This document shows, piece after piece, positions 1 to 6,435 of a stretch of 8,702 nucleotides of DNA. Positions within the stretch are counted from its first letter, which is position 1; each line of letters opens with the position of its first letter. A program made the translations under genes and the position numbers. The notes beneath the pieces were generated by a model. The model did no database searches and had not been told where the DNA came from. It saw only the letters and a list, made by a program, of their open reading frames with translations. Source of the DNA: Brachyspira pilosicoli (GTDB lineage Bacteria > Spirochaetota > Brachyspiria > Brachyspirales > Brachyspiraceae); assembly GCF_019402445.1 (NCBI RefSeq), contig NZ_SRZM01000160.1:1-8702 (forward strand), given 5' to 3'.

Positions 1-613
1 GCTCTTCTCTTTCAATATCTATAATATAGCTAATATATTCAATATTTAATTTTCTTTTTCTTTGTTTTTTTAATTCAGAAAACTTTTTTCCAGTATTATA
101 ATAAACTTCTAAAGCACGAACAACTCTTCTAGAATTAAATCTGTCTATAGTTAAAGCAGCTTCTTTATCTATATTAACTAAATCCAAATACAAACTTTCT
201 AATCCATCTTTTTCTATTTTCTCATAAAGCTCTTTTCTTATTTTAATAGCTTTTTCTTTATCCTCATTTTCTTCTTCAAAAAGCCCGTATTTTATAGAAT
301 CAATATAAAAACCAGTGCCTCCAACTCCAAATATAGGTGTATTATCTATATTGTCTACAGTATCTTTTAATATATCAAGATAATCATTAACATTAAAATT
401 AACTGAAGGCTCAATTAGGTCTATCATTTTATAATTATATTTTTTTATTTCTTCTTTGGAGGGTTTAGCGGAGCCTATATCCATATATCTATAAACCTGT
501 ATAGAGTCTATAGATAATATGGTGGCATTATTGAAATAGTTATCTATGAGTTTATGTGTAAAATCACTTTTTCCAGAGGCTGTAGCCCCAGATATAAAAA
601 CTATTTTTTTCAC
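1..613 (-). CDS. miaA: tRNA dimethylallyltransferase MiaA (partial, C-terminus outside window)
   Basis: Transfers a dimethylallyl group to N6 of A37 in tRNAs that read U-starting codons; cytoplasmic tRNA modification. The visible 204 residues carry the family landmarks in order: P-loop GATASGKS (9-16), DSIQVYR (36-42, family DSxQVYR, containing the catalytic Asp), GSAKPS (47-52), GGTGFYI (98-104) and the NSRRVVRALEVY block (about 160-172). The family is about 300 residues long, so roughly the last third lies beyond base 1. The start is GTG at 613: an in-frame TAA lies two codons upstream and no ATG precedes the P-loop. It begins 9 bases after the rpoZ stop and has no clear Shine-Dalgarno box, so translation is probably coupled to rpoZ in a gmk-rpoZ-miaA operon. 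The family call is secure; the operon is inferred from spacing. Confidence 0.95.
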   Translation of the reverse strand, partial: MKKIVFISGATASGKSDFTHKLIDNYFNNATILSIDSIQVYRYMDIGSAKPSKEEIKKYNYKMIDLIEPSVNFNVNDYLDILKDTVDNIDNTPIFGVGGTGFYIDSIKYGLFEEENEDKEKAIKIRKELYEKIEKDGLESLYLDLVNIDKEAALTIDRFNSRRVVRALEVYYNTGKKFSELKKQRKRKLNIEYISYIIDIEREE

Positions 614-622
614 AATTTAATA

Positions 623-1027
623 TTATTCAGATTTTTTAGAAGCTCTTTTTTTTCTTTTTGGCTTTTCTTCTTCCTCTTCTTCATAATTGTCTATTATTTC
701 ATCATCATCATCAATGTCTTCTATAATAGTTTCTTCTGTTTCTTCAACTTCATCATCAGTAACATATTCAGCATCATTATATGTAGCCTCAGTATGTTTG
801 AAAGGTGCTTCTTCATCTACTGTCATTTGAGTATCTTTTTCGTATTCATATTTAATAGTACCATCAAGTATATTTTTTATTACTGTAGGTATATATTTAC
901 CATTTCTATATTTAGTTTCAGCTTTTAATAATTTTTCGCCAGATTTAGCAAGTTCTATCATAGCCTTACTAAGTTCATAACGATTACCTTTATATTCAAT
1001 AAGTTTTTTTAGTGGTATTATTCCCAT
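623..1027 (-). CDS. rpoZ: RNA polymerase omega subunit with long acidic/basic C-terminal tail
   Basis: Omega helps assemble and stabilise core RNA polymerase by holding the beta' subunit. From the start chosen here the protein has 134 residues. Residues 1-65 look like the omega fold: an IPLKKLI opening, NRYEL-KAMIELAK helix (about 15-28), then IPTVIKNILDGTIKY (46-60), matching the usual K.V..AL.EI..GKI pattern. Residues 70-122 are very acidic (runs of D and E) and 123-134 are very basic (KPKRKKRASKK). Typical omegas have about 70-100 residues, so the tail is an extension. An ATG at 1042 is also open, but GGAG at 1037-1040 sits 9 bases before the ATG at 1027 and would lie inside the longer version, so 1027 is preferred. 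It directly follows gmk, a common bacterial neighbour, and precedes miaA. The family is assigned from pattern and context, as omega is poorly conserved. Confidence 0.85.
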   Translation of the reverse strand: MGIIPLKKLIEYKGNRYELSKAMIELAKSGEKLLKAETKYRNGKYIPTVIKNILDGTIKYEYEKDTQMTVDEEAPFKHTEATYNDAEYVTDDEVEETEETIIEDIDDDDEIIDNYEEEEEEKPKRKKRASKKSE

Positions 1028-1036
1028 ATATAAATA

Positions 1037-1040
1037 CTCC
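1037..1040 (-). promoter_or_regulatory. RBS (GGAG) deciding the rpoZ start
   Basis: GGAG on the minus strand ends 9 bases before the ATG at 1027. It overlaps codons 1-2 of the alternative ATG at 1042, which has no such box. This supports the shorter protein. Confidence 0.6.
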
Positions 1041-1045
1041 ATTTA

Positions 1046-1597
1046 TTATAATTTTGAATTTATAGCTTCTTCTAATTGTTTATAAGCTACATCAATTTCA
1101 TCATTTTTTATAATAATATCAAATTTATTTTTATATTCCAATTCTCTTTTAGCATTTTGTATTCTAATTTTCATGCTTTCTTCAGATTCAGTTCCTCTTG
1201 CCTCTAATCTTGCTTTCAAATCGTCTATTGAAGGAGGCTCTATAAATATATAATTGGCGTGTATTCCTTTTTCTTTTAAGAATAAAGCTCCTTGTATGTC
1301 TATATCTAGTATTAGTATGATTTTTTCATCATTAGCTTTTTCTAATTCTTTAAAAGAAGTGCCATAATAATTATCATGAACATTAGCCCATTCAATAAAA
1401 TCACCATTATCTATCATTTTTTGGAAAGTATCTTTATCTATAAAGTAGTAATCTTTACCGTCAACTTCACCTTCTCTAATATTTCTAGTTGTATGAGATA
1501 CACTGAACATTGCATTTGAGTGTTTTGACATATATTTTTTTATTAAAGTTGTCTTACCAGCTGCCGATGGAGCCGTTATTACCACTATATTACTCAT
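1046..1597 (-). CDS. gmk: Guanylate kinase
   Basis: Phosphorylates GMP (and dGMP) to GDP with ATP in the cytoplasm; an essential step in purine nucleotide supply. The 183 residues contain a P-loop APSAAGKT (9-16; the family usually has GPSGAGKS/T, so the first Gly is Ala here), the GMP-binding stretch SVSHTTRNIREGEVDGKDYYF (about 32-52), EW (69-70), YGT (78-80), DIDIQGA (98-104, family DIDWQGA) and the lid segment RGTESEESMKIRI (about 134-146). It is a little shorter than the roughly 205-residue E. coli protein but complete. It is the first gene of the gmk-rpoZ-miaA cluster: its TAA is followed by a second TAA and then the rpoZ region. A TTGAAA-17-TATAAT promoter lies about 30 bases upstream of the ATG. 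The Shine-Dalgarno box is weak (GGG only). Confidence 0.96.
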   Translation of the reverse strand: MSNIVVITAPSAAGKTTLIKKYMSKHSNAMFSVSHTTRNIREGEVDGKDYYFIDKDTFQKMIDNGDFIEWANVHDNYYGTSFKELEKANDEKIILILDIDIQGALFLKEKGIHANYIFIEPPSIDDLKARLEARGTESEESMKIRIQNAKRELEYKNKFDIIIKNDEIDVAYKQLEEAINSKL

Positions 1598-1629
1598 ATA
1601 AAAAAGATACCCAATAGATAGTTTTATTG

Positions 1630-1658
1630 ATTATACAACAAAGCTAAAAATATTTCAA
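1630..1658 (-). promoter_or_regulatory. Predicted sigma70-type promoter for gmk-rpoZ-miaA
   Basis: On the minus strand, TTGAAA (1658-1653), a 17-base spacer and a perfect TATAAT (1635-1630). The predicted transcript would start near 1623, giving a leader of about 25 bases before the gmk ATG. It lies in the 92-base gap between the FMN-binding gene and gmk. Matches arise by chance in such A+T-rich DNA, but position, spacing and both boxes agree. Confidence 0.6.
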
Positions 1659-1689
1659 GTTTTTTTCCAAACTTTACATAAGATATTCA

Positions 1690-2283
1690 TTATTTTCTTA
1701 CATTTTTCATCATCTCTATTGTTTCTAAGTCTATTTTTTCGCCTCTTTTTTCTAAGTCTTTTATTAGTATATTTATTTCTTCATCACTCATATTTTGTCC
1801 GAATTTTGCCTTTGCTGTGATGTTTTCTATTTTTATTACTCCTACTAACATTGGCTTATGAGCATATTCAAACATTTTGTGTTCTATTGACAAACTAGTG
1901 TTATCTTTTTCATATTTTTTTACTAGTTCATATAATATATTTTTTCTTCTTTCAACTTCGTTTATATCTATTAGATTTACTTCTCCTTCAATATACACTG
2001 AAAAATAAAATTGTGTTGGTGTCATAGTATTATTTTTGAATGTCGATGGCATATATGAGTATGTTTTTGAAGCAGTAAAGGATATTTTAGGATTAGTTTT
2101 CAATATTTCGTATTTTCTTCCGCTTGGAGCTCCGTGAAAATATATTTCATTATCTTTATAGCAAAAGCTTATAGGAACTGCATAGGGAATTTTATCAGGT
2201 AATGCCATAACACCGTATTTTATAGTATTTAATATATTTTCTATTTCTTTTTTATTATTAAAATTAAACTCTTTTCTTCTCAT
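1690..2283 (-). CDS. Pyridoxamine 5'-phosphate oxidase-like FMN-binding protein (NimA-type)
   Basis: A 197-residue protein of the PNPOx-like split-barrel flavoprotein superfamily. It resembles the branch annotated as NimA (5-nitroimidazole resistance)-related or FMN-binding proteins. Visible features are the MRRKEF opening typical of that branch, a helix followed by VMALPDKIPYAVPISFCY (about 25-42), IYFHGAPSGRKYEIL (47-61; family YFHSA..G+K), NPKISF (64-69) and a barrel strand with FYFSVYIEGEV (about 92-102). No signal peptide or membrane segment is seen, so it is probably cytoplasmic. The substrate cannot be told: members include nitroreductase-like and unassigned oxidoreductases, and nitroimidazole resistance should not be assumed. 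It has its own promoter (TTGTCA-17-TATAAT), and GAGG (2294-2297) lies 10 bases before the ATG. It diverges from nadE. Confidence 0.8.
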   Translation of the reverse strand: MRRKEFNFNNKKEIENILNTIKYGVMALPDKIPYAVPISFCYKDNEIYFHGAPSGRKYEILKTNPKISFTASKTYSYMPSTFKNNTMTPTQFYFSVYIEGEVNLIDINEVERRKNILYELVKKYEKDNTSLSIEHKMFEYAHKPMLVGVIKIENITAKAKFGQNMSDEEINILIKDLEKRGEKIDLETIEMMKNVRK

Positions 2284-2312
2284 TTTTTTATTGCCTCATT
2301 ATGATAAGTTGG

Positions 2313-2341
2313 ATTATATCATATAGTATATATTTTGACAA
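2313..2341 (-). promoter_or_regulatory. Predicted promoter for the FMN-binding gene
   Basis: Minus strand TTGTCA (2341-2336), 17-base spacer, perfect TATAAT (2318-2313). The predicted start is near 2306, leaving a leader of about 22 bases that contains the GAGG ribosome binding site. Its -35 box overlaps the -35 box of the nadE promoter on the other strand. Confidence 0.6.
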
Positions 2342-2363
2342 ATTATTTATTTTCTTATATTAT
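2335..2363 (+). promoter_or_regulatory. Predicted promoter for nadE
   Basis: Perfect TTGACA (2335-2340), 17-base spacer, TATTAT (2358-2363). The predicted start is near 2370, giving a leader of about 46 bases. The -35 hexamer shares five bases with the -35 hexamer of the divergent promoter. Confidence 0.6.
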
Positions 2364-2403
2364 ATTATCCAATATTTTATATTAAAAATTTAATTAAAAA
2401 ATT

Positions 2404-2407
2404 GGAG
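2404..2407 (+). promoter_or_regulatory. RBS (GGAG) deciding the nadE start
   Basis: GGAG ends 8 bases before the ATG at 2416. The alternative GTG at 2407 begins on the last base of this box, so it cannot use it; the ATG also places the protein start directly before the first beta strand of the amidase domain (MKIAICQFE). Confidence 0.7.
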
Positions 2408-2415
2408 TGTTTCTT

Positions 2416-4293
2416 ATGAAGATAGCTATATGCCAATTTGAAATAATACCTTCTATGCCTGTTATAAATGCTAGTAAAATGATTAAATATATTGAAGAAG
2501 CAAGGGAGAATAAGTCAGATATCATTGTTTTTCCAGAGCTTTCTGTTTCTGGGTATATGGTTGGAGATATGTGGGAGAGTGAGTCTTTTGTGAGAGAATG
2601 CGAAAGACTTGGAGAAGAGATAATAAAAGCTTCTAGAGATATATATGTTATTTTTGGTAATATTGCTTTAGATAAAACTAAAAAAAACTTTGACGGAAGA
2701 GTGAGAAAATATAATGCATTGTTTGTAGCAAAAGATGGAAAACTTATAGACAATAATACAACAGAGTATAATTTCTTTATAAAAACTCTTCTTCCAAATT
2801 ATAAAGAGTTTGATGACAGCAGACATTTTTATAGTCTCAAAGATTTAGCTTTAGAAAATGATGTTAGCATAAAAAAATATTTAAAACCATTAGAGATAGA
2901 AATTAATAAACAAAAAATAAAATTAGGCTTAACTATATGCGAAGATATGTGGGCTAAGAATTATAATGTAAACCCTATGGAAATAATGAAAGATGATGTT
3001 GATATGTTTATTAATATATCTAGTTCTTTTTATATTTTAGAAGATGAAGCAAAAAAGAATAACATGTTTTCTGATATAGCAAAAAAATATAATAAGCCGT
3101 TAATATATGCTAATAATGTAGGCATTCAAAACAATGGAAAGAATGTTTTTACTTTTGACGGATGCAGCAGAGTTTATGATGAAAAAGGTAAATTACTTTT
3201 AAAAGGTGATAGATATAAAGAGGAAATATATTATATAGAGCTTGATAATAAAAGTAAAAAAGAAGAAATAACAATAAAAGAAGAAAATGAATATAAGCTC
3301 ATATACGAAACAGTTATTTACGGAATAAGAAAGTTTATGAAATCTATTGGAATGAATAGGGTAGTTATTGGGGTTTCTGGTGGAATTGATTCTGCATTAT
3401 CATCTGCAATGTATGTTAGTGCTTTAGGTGCTGATAATGTTTTGCTTGTTAATATGCCTAGTAAATTTAATTCTAATACAACTAAAAACCTTGCTAAGAG
3501 TTTATCTGATAATTTAGGCTGTGCTTATATGGTAATGCCTATACAAGAGTCGGTTGATTATACTATAAAGCAACTTGAAAGCTCTCCTATGATTAGAGAT
3601 GGAAAAGAGAGTTTCTTAAAAGTATCATCATTTGTTACAGAAAACATACAGGCAAGAGACCGCTCTTCAAGAATATTAGCTGCTATAGCTGCAAGTTTTG
3701 GAGGGGTATTTACTTGCAATGCCAACAAAACAGAAACTATTATTGGTTATTCCACTATGTATGGTGATAGTGCTGGCTTTTTTGCTTGTTTGGGAGATTT
3801 ATGGAAATATCAAATATACGGACTTGCAAGATATCTTAATGATAAAGTTTTTAAAAGAGAAGTTATTCCAGAGGGTACAATTAATATAATTCCGAGTGCT
3901 GAACTTTCAACTGCACAGGCTGTAGATGAAGGCAAAGGCGACCCTGTAAAATATGATTATCATGATTATTTATTTAAAACTATGTTTGAATCTTGGAATA
4001 GGATTATACCTGAAGATGTTTTAGAGTGGTATATAAATGGAGTTTTAGAAGAGAAGATTGGGTGTAAAAAAGGACTATTAAAAAAATATTTTAAAACTGA
4101 TATTGAGTTTATAGAGGATTTAGAAAAATGGTGGAAGCAATATAATGGAATGGCTGTTTCAAAAAGAATACAGGCTCCTCCTATACTTTCAATTAGTAAG
4201 AGGGCTTTTGGAAATGGAAGCAAAGAGGCTCAAAATGGTGTTTATTATACTGCAAGATATTTACAACTAAAGAATGAAATATTAAATAAATAA
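2416..4293 (+). CDS. nadE: Glutamine-dependent NAD+ synthetase
   Basis: Makes NAD+ from nicotinic acid adenine dinucleotide, ATP and glutamine-derived ammonia in the cytoplasm; the last step of NAD biosynthesis. With 625 residues it is the two-domain form. The N-terminal nitrilase-like glutaminase domain (about 1-275) shows the Glu-Lys-Cys triad: E41 in FPELSVSGY, K123 in KTLLPNY and C175 in LTICEDMW. The C-terminal synthetase domain (about 295-600) has the ATP-pyrophosphatase P-loop SGGIDS (321-326), ENIQARDR (409-416), CNANKTE (434-440) and GYSTMYGD (444-451). All key residues are present, so it should be active with glutamine. The start is ATG 2416, fixed by GGAG 8 bases upstream. It is followed after 80 bases by the RicT-like gene on the same strand. 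Confidence 0.96.
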   Translation: MKIAICQFEIIPSMPVINASKMIKYIEEARENKSDIIVFPELSVSGYMVGDMWESESFVRECERLGEEIIKASRDIYVIFGNIALDKTKKNFDGRVRKYNALFVAKDGKLIDNNTTEYNFFIKTLLPNYKEFDDSRHFYSLKDLALENDVSIKKYLKPLEIEINKQKIKLGLTICEDMWAKNYNVNPMEIMKDDVDMFINISSSFYILEDEAKKNNMFSDIAKKYNKPLIYANNVGIQNNGKNVFTFDGCSRVYDEKGKLLLKGDRYKEEIYYIELDNKSKKEEITIKEENEYKLIYETVIYGIRKFMKSIGMNRVVIGVSGGIDSALSSAMYVSALGADNVLLVNMPSKFNSNTTKNLAKSLSDNLGCAYMVMPIQESVDYTIKQLESSPMIRDGKESFLKVSSFVTENIQARDRSSRILAAIAASFGGVFTCNANKTETIIGYSTMYGDSAGFFACLGDLWKYQIYGLARYLNDKVFKREVIPEGTINIIPSAELSTAQAVDEGKGDPVKYDYHDYLFKTMFESWNRIIPEDVLEWYINGVLEEKIGCKKGLLKKYFKTDIEFIEDLEKWWKQYNGMAVSKRIQAPPILSISKRAFGNGSKEAQNGVYYTARYLQLKNEILNK

Positions 4294-4314
4294 TACTTGC
4301 AATTATATTAACTT

Positions 4315-4343
4315 AAAAATAAAATATTTAATAATTTATTTTT
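4315..4343 (+). terminator. Possible weak A/T-only terminator after nadE
   Basis: A 9-bp perfect stem (4315-4323 with 4335-4343) made only of A-T pairs, with three more pairs possible inside after one mismatch; the 3' arm itself supplies the U-rich run. It sits 22 bases after the nadE stop. Such stems occur by chance at this composition, and a TTGCAA-17-TAAAAT promoter-like match (4297-4325) overlaps it, so the gap may instead hold a promoter for the next gene. Confidence 0.25.
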
Positions 4344-4373
4344 GATTTACAATATAAAAATAGAGGTTTATAG

Positions 4374-5330
4374 ATGATAAAAAATGTAGCTCATGTAAAG
4401 TTTAGAGATTCCAATTTTGGTAAGTTTGAACATGCACATATAGAAAACATAAATATAAAAGATGCTTGTATTGTAGAGACTGATGAAGGAATTGAGTTGG
4501 GATATATTGTTAATTTTGAAGATATAGACATAGAAGCGTTTAACAATAGTAATGTTGTAGAAGATAATTGTCAAGAAAACACTCCTGAGGATAACACTTC
4601 CGATGAAGAAATATCTGAAGAGATGAAAGAGATGGTGGACGATGAAGCTCATATAGTAAAACCTAAAAAAAATAAAATATTTAATATCGTAAGAAAGGCA
4701 ACAGAAGAGGATTTGAAGCAGCATACTAAAAATAAAGAAGATGCTGTGGAAGCTTTTAGAATCTGTAAAGAAAAAGTTAATAATCATAATTTAGATTTGA
4801 AGCTTATTAGCTCTTATTATTTTCTTGATAGGGCTAAGTTGTTATTTGAGTTTATAGCAGAGGAGAGAATTGACTTTAGGGAGCTTGTAAAAGATTTGGC
4901 TGCTCATTTTAAGACACGCATAGAATTAAGGCAAATTGGCGTTAGAGATGAAGCTAGGGCTATAGGTGGATGCGGAATATGTGGAAGAGAATTATGCTGC
5001 AGGGTAAAAAACGGAAAGTTTGAAACTATCACTATAAAAATGGCAAAAGAGCAAAGCATGCTTTTAAATACAATGAAAATATCAGGACAATGCGGAAGGC
5101 TTATGTGCTGTTTGGCTCATGAATATAAGGCTTATTGTGCTCTTAAAAAGGATTTGCCTAAAGTAGGAACTAAATTGATATTTAATAATACTCCTGCTTC
5201 TATAAAAGATTTGAATCCTTTAAATAAAACTTTATTAGTAGAAACAGAAGATAAGAGATTATTTTATATAAATGCTAATGAGTTAGAAAATCAAAATGGT
5301 GTTTTGGTTGCTAATATAAAAGCAGAATAA
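4374..5330 (+). CDS. ricT: PSP1-domain / RicT (YaaT)-family protein with acidic insertion
   Basis: A 318-residue member of the PSP1 C-terminal-domain family. In Bacillus, RicT (YaaT) works in the RicA-RicF-RicT complex, which carries [4Fe-4S] clusters and aids RNase Y-dependent RNA maturation; in other phyla the role is unproven. Residues 1-60 look like the family's N-terminal strand domain (KNVAHVKF..., GIELGYIV). Residues 61-98 are an acidic, probably disordered insertion. The core then follows (about 100-190), with a cysteine cluster: C200, C203, C208, C209 (GGCGICGRELCC), then C240, C245, C246 (QCGRLMCC) and C255. These are the hallmark motifs of the family and the likely Fe-S ligands. 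GAGG (4363-4366) lies 7 bases before the ATG. trpS starts 34 bases downstream with no terminator between, so the two are probably co-transcribed. The family is certain; the Bacillus role is transferred by homology only. Confidence 0.88.
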   Translation: MIKNVAHVKFRDSNFGKFEHAHIENINIKDACIVETDEGIELGYIVNFEDIDIEAFNNSNVVEDNCQENTPEDNTSDEEISEEMKEMVDDEAHIVKPKKNKIFNIVRKATEEDLKQHTKNKEDAVEAFRICKEKVNNHNLDLKLISSYYFLDRAKLLFEFIAEERIDFRELVKDLAAHFKTRIELRQIGVRDEARAIGGCGICGRELCCRVKNGKFETITIKMAKEQSMLLNTMKISGQCGRLMCCLAHEYKAYCALKKDLPKVGTKLIFNNTPASIKDLNPLNKTLLVETEDKRLFYINANELENQNGVLVANIKAE

Positions 5331-5331
5331 T

Positions 5332-5351
5332 AATATTAATTGATTAATATT
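5332..5351 (+). repeat. Perfect palindrome just upstream of the trpS RBS
   Basis: AATATTAAT, two central bases TG, then ATTAATATT: a 9-bp perfect inverted repeat filling most of the 34-base gap between the ricT-like gene and trpS and ending one base before TGGAG. It could be an RNA hairpin next to the ribosome binding site or a protein-binding site, or simply chance in A/T-only sequence. Confidence 0.45.
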
Positions 5352-5364
5352 TGGAGTTATAGTT

Positions 5365-6369
5365 ATGAATAATAATAAAAAAATAATGTTAAGCGGAATA
5401 CAGCCTACAGGTTCGCTTCATATAGGCAATTATCTTGGAGCTTTAAAGAATTGGGCTGATATACTTGATGAGTATTATGGCTTTTTTTGTATAGTTGATT
5501 ATCATGCTATTACTATAGAATATGATGTAAAAGAGATGCAAAAAAGAATAATTAATGCTGCTGTAGAATATTTAGCTTCAGGACTTGACCCTAAAAAATG
5601 TTCTATATTTGTGCAGTCTGATGTGAGGGCTCATACTGAACTAGCTTGGATATTTAATTCTATTATACCTGTAGCAGAATTAGAAAGAATGACGCAGTAC
5701 AAAGATAAATCAAGAAAGAATGTTGAAAATATTAATGCTGCTTTGCTTACATATCCATCATTAATGGCTGCTGATATTTTACTTTATCACCCTGATATAG
5801 TGCCTGTTGGTGAAGACCAAGAACAGCATGTTGAGCTTACAAGAATGATAGTAAGAAAGTTTAATAATAGATTTGGAGAATATTTTAAAGAGCCAGACAC
5901 TTATCATGGTAAGGTTTTAAGAATATTGGGTCTTGACGGCGTAAACAAAATGAGTAAGTCATTAAATAACCATATTGCTTTATCGCTTACAGCAGAAGAA
6001 ACAGAAAAACTAATAATGCAAAAAGCTATGACAGACACTAATAGAAAATTGAAAACAGATAAGGGTAATCCTGATATTTGTAATGTTTATTCTTATCATA
6101 AAATTTTCTCAAGCGAAGAGGAAGAAAAAGAAGTTTGCGAAGGCTGTAAAAATGCTTCTATTGGATGCGTACAATGTAAGAGAATGCTCGCAGCAAATAT
6201 CAATAAAGAATTAGCTCCTATAAGAGAGAATATAAATAAATATTCTAATGATTTAGATTATGTTTATGATGTTCTTAAAGAGGGGGCAAAGAATGCTTCT
6301 GAAGTAGCTGAAAAGACACTTTATGAAGTACGCGATTTGATGGGGCTTAATGACCGCAAGAGAAAATAA
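5365..6369 (+). CDS. trpS: Tryptophanyl-tRNA synthetase, Thermotoga-like with Cys cluster
   Basis: Charges tRNA(Trp) with tryptophan using ATP; cytoplasmic class Ic synthetase. The 334 residues match the family length. The HIGH-type signature is TGSLHIGNYLGA (15-26) and the second signature is KMSKS (195-199). Tryptophan/ATP-pocket segments such as VGEDQEQHVELTR (148-160) are in place. The C-terminal anticodon-binding region holds C239, C258, C261, C268 and C271, giving C-x21-C-x6-C-x2-C with one extra Cys. This closely resembles the Cys motif that binds a [4Fe-4S] cluster in Thermotoga maritima TrpRS; a bound cluster here is inferred. GGAG (5353-5356) lies 8 bases before the ATG. It is probably the last gene of a ricT-trpS transcription unit and ends in a strong intrinsic terminator. 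Confidence 0.97.
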   Translation: MNNNKKIMLSGIQPTGSLHIGNYLGALKNWADILDEYYGFFCIVDYHAITIEYDVKEMQKRIINAAVEYLASGLDPKKCSIFVQSDVRAHTELAWIFNSIIPVAELERMTQYKDKSRKNVENINAALLTYPSLMAADILLYHPDIVPVGEDQEQHVELTRMIVRKFNNRFGEYFKEPDTYHGKVLRILGLDGVNKMSKSLNNHIALSLTAEETEKLIMQKAMTDTNRKLKTDKGNPDICNVYSYHKIFSSEEEEKEVCEGCKNASIGCVQCKRMLAANINKELAPIRENINKYSNDLDYVYDVLKEGAKNASEVAEKTLYEVRDLMGLNDRKRK

Positions 6370-6392
6370 TTTTCAATAGTTTTGTTCAAGTA

Positions 6393-6435
6393 TACAAGAA
6401 TTTTTAAGTTTGTTAAAAATTCTTGTATGTTTTTT
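6393..6435 (+). terminator. Intrinsic terminator of trpS
   Basis: A 15-bp perfect stem (TACAAGAATTTTTAA at 6393-6407 with its complement at 6413-6427), a five-base loop GTTTG, then TGTTTTTT. The stem extends by one A-T pair and a possible G-U. It lies 23 bases after the trpS stop. The minus strand lacks a T run after the stem, so it should act only on the rightward unit. Confidence 0.85.

Noticed and set aside
554..928. 124-codon open frame on the plus strand, Phe/Ile-rich
   Set aside because: It is antisense to the acidic tail of rpoZ; GAA/GAT codons read in reverse give TTC/ATC runs, so the Phe-rich protein is an artefact.
1657..1674. Inverted repeat AAGTTT/AAACTT after the FMN-binding gene, considered as terminator
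   Set aside because: Only six pairs and no adjacent T run on the minus strand; it also overlaps the -35 box of the gmk promoter.
2394..2753. 119-codon open frame on the minus strand
   Set aside because: Lies opposite the glutaminase domain of nadE, with no ribosome binding site or recognisable domain.
3698..3889. 63-codon open frame on the plus strand
   Set aside because: Out-of-frame shadow inside the nadE synthetase domain, whose motifs are intact in the main frame.
3966..4223. 85-codon open frame on the minus strand
   Set aside because: Antisense to the 3' part of nadE, no start signal and no domain.
4368..4787. 139-codon open frame on the minus strand, Phe/Ile-rich
   Set aside because: Antisense to the acidic insertion of the RicT-like gene; hydrophobic composition follows from reading acidic codons backwards.
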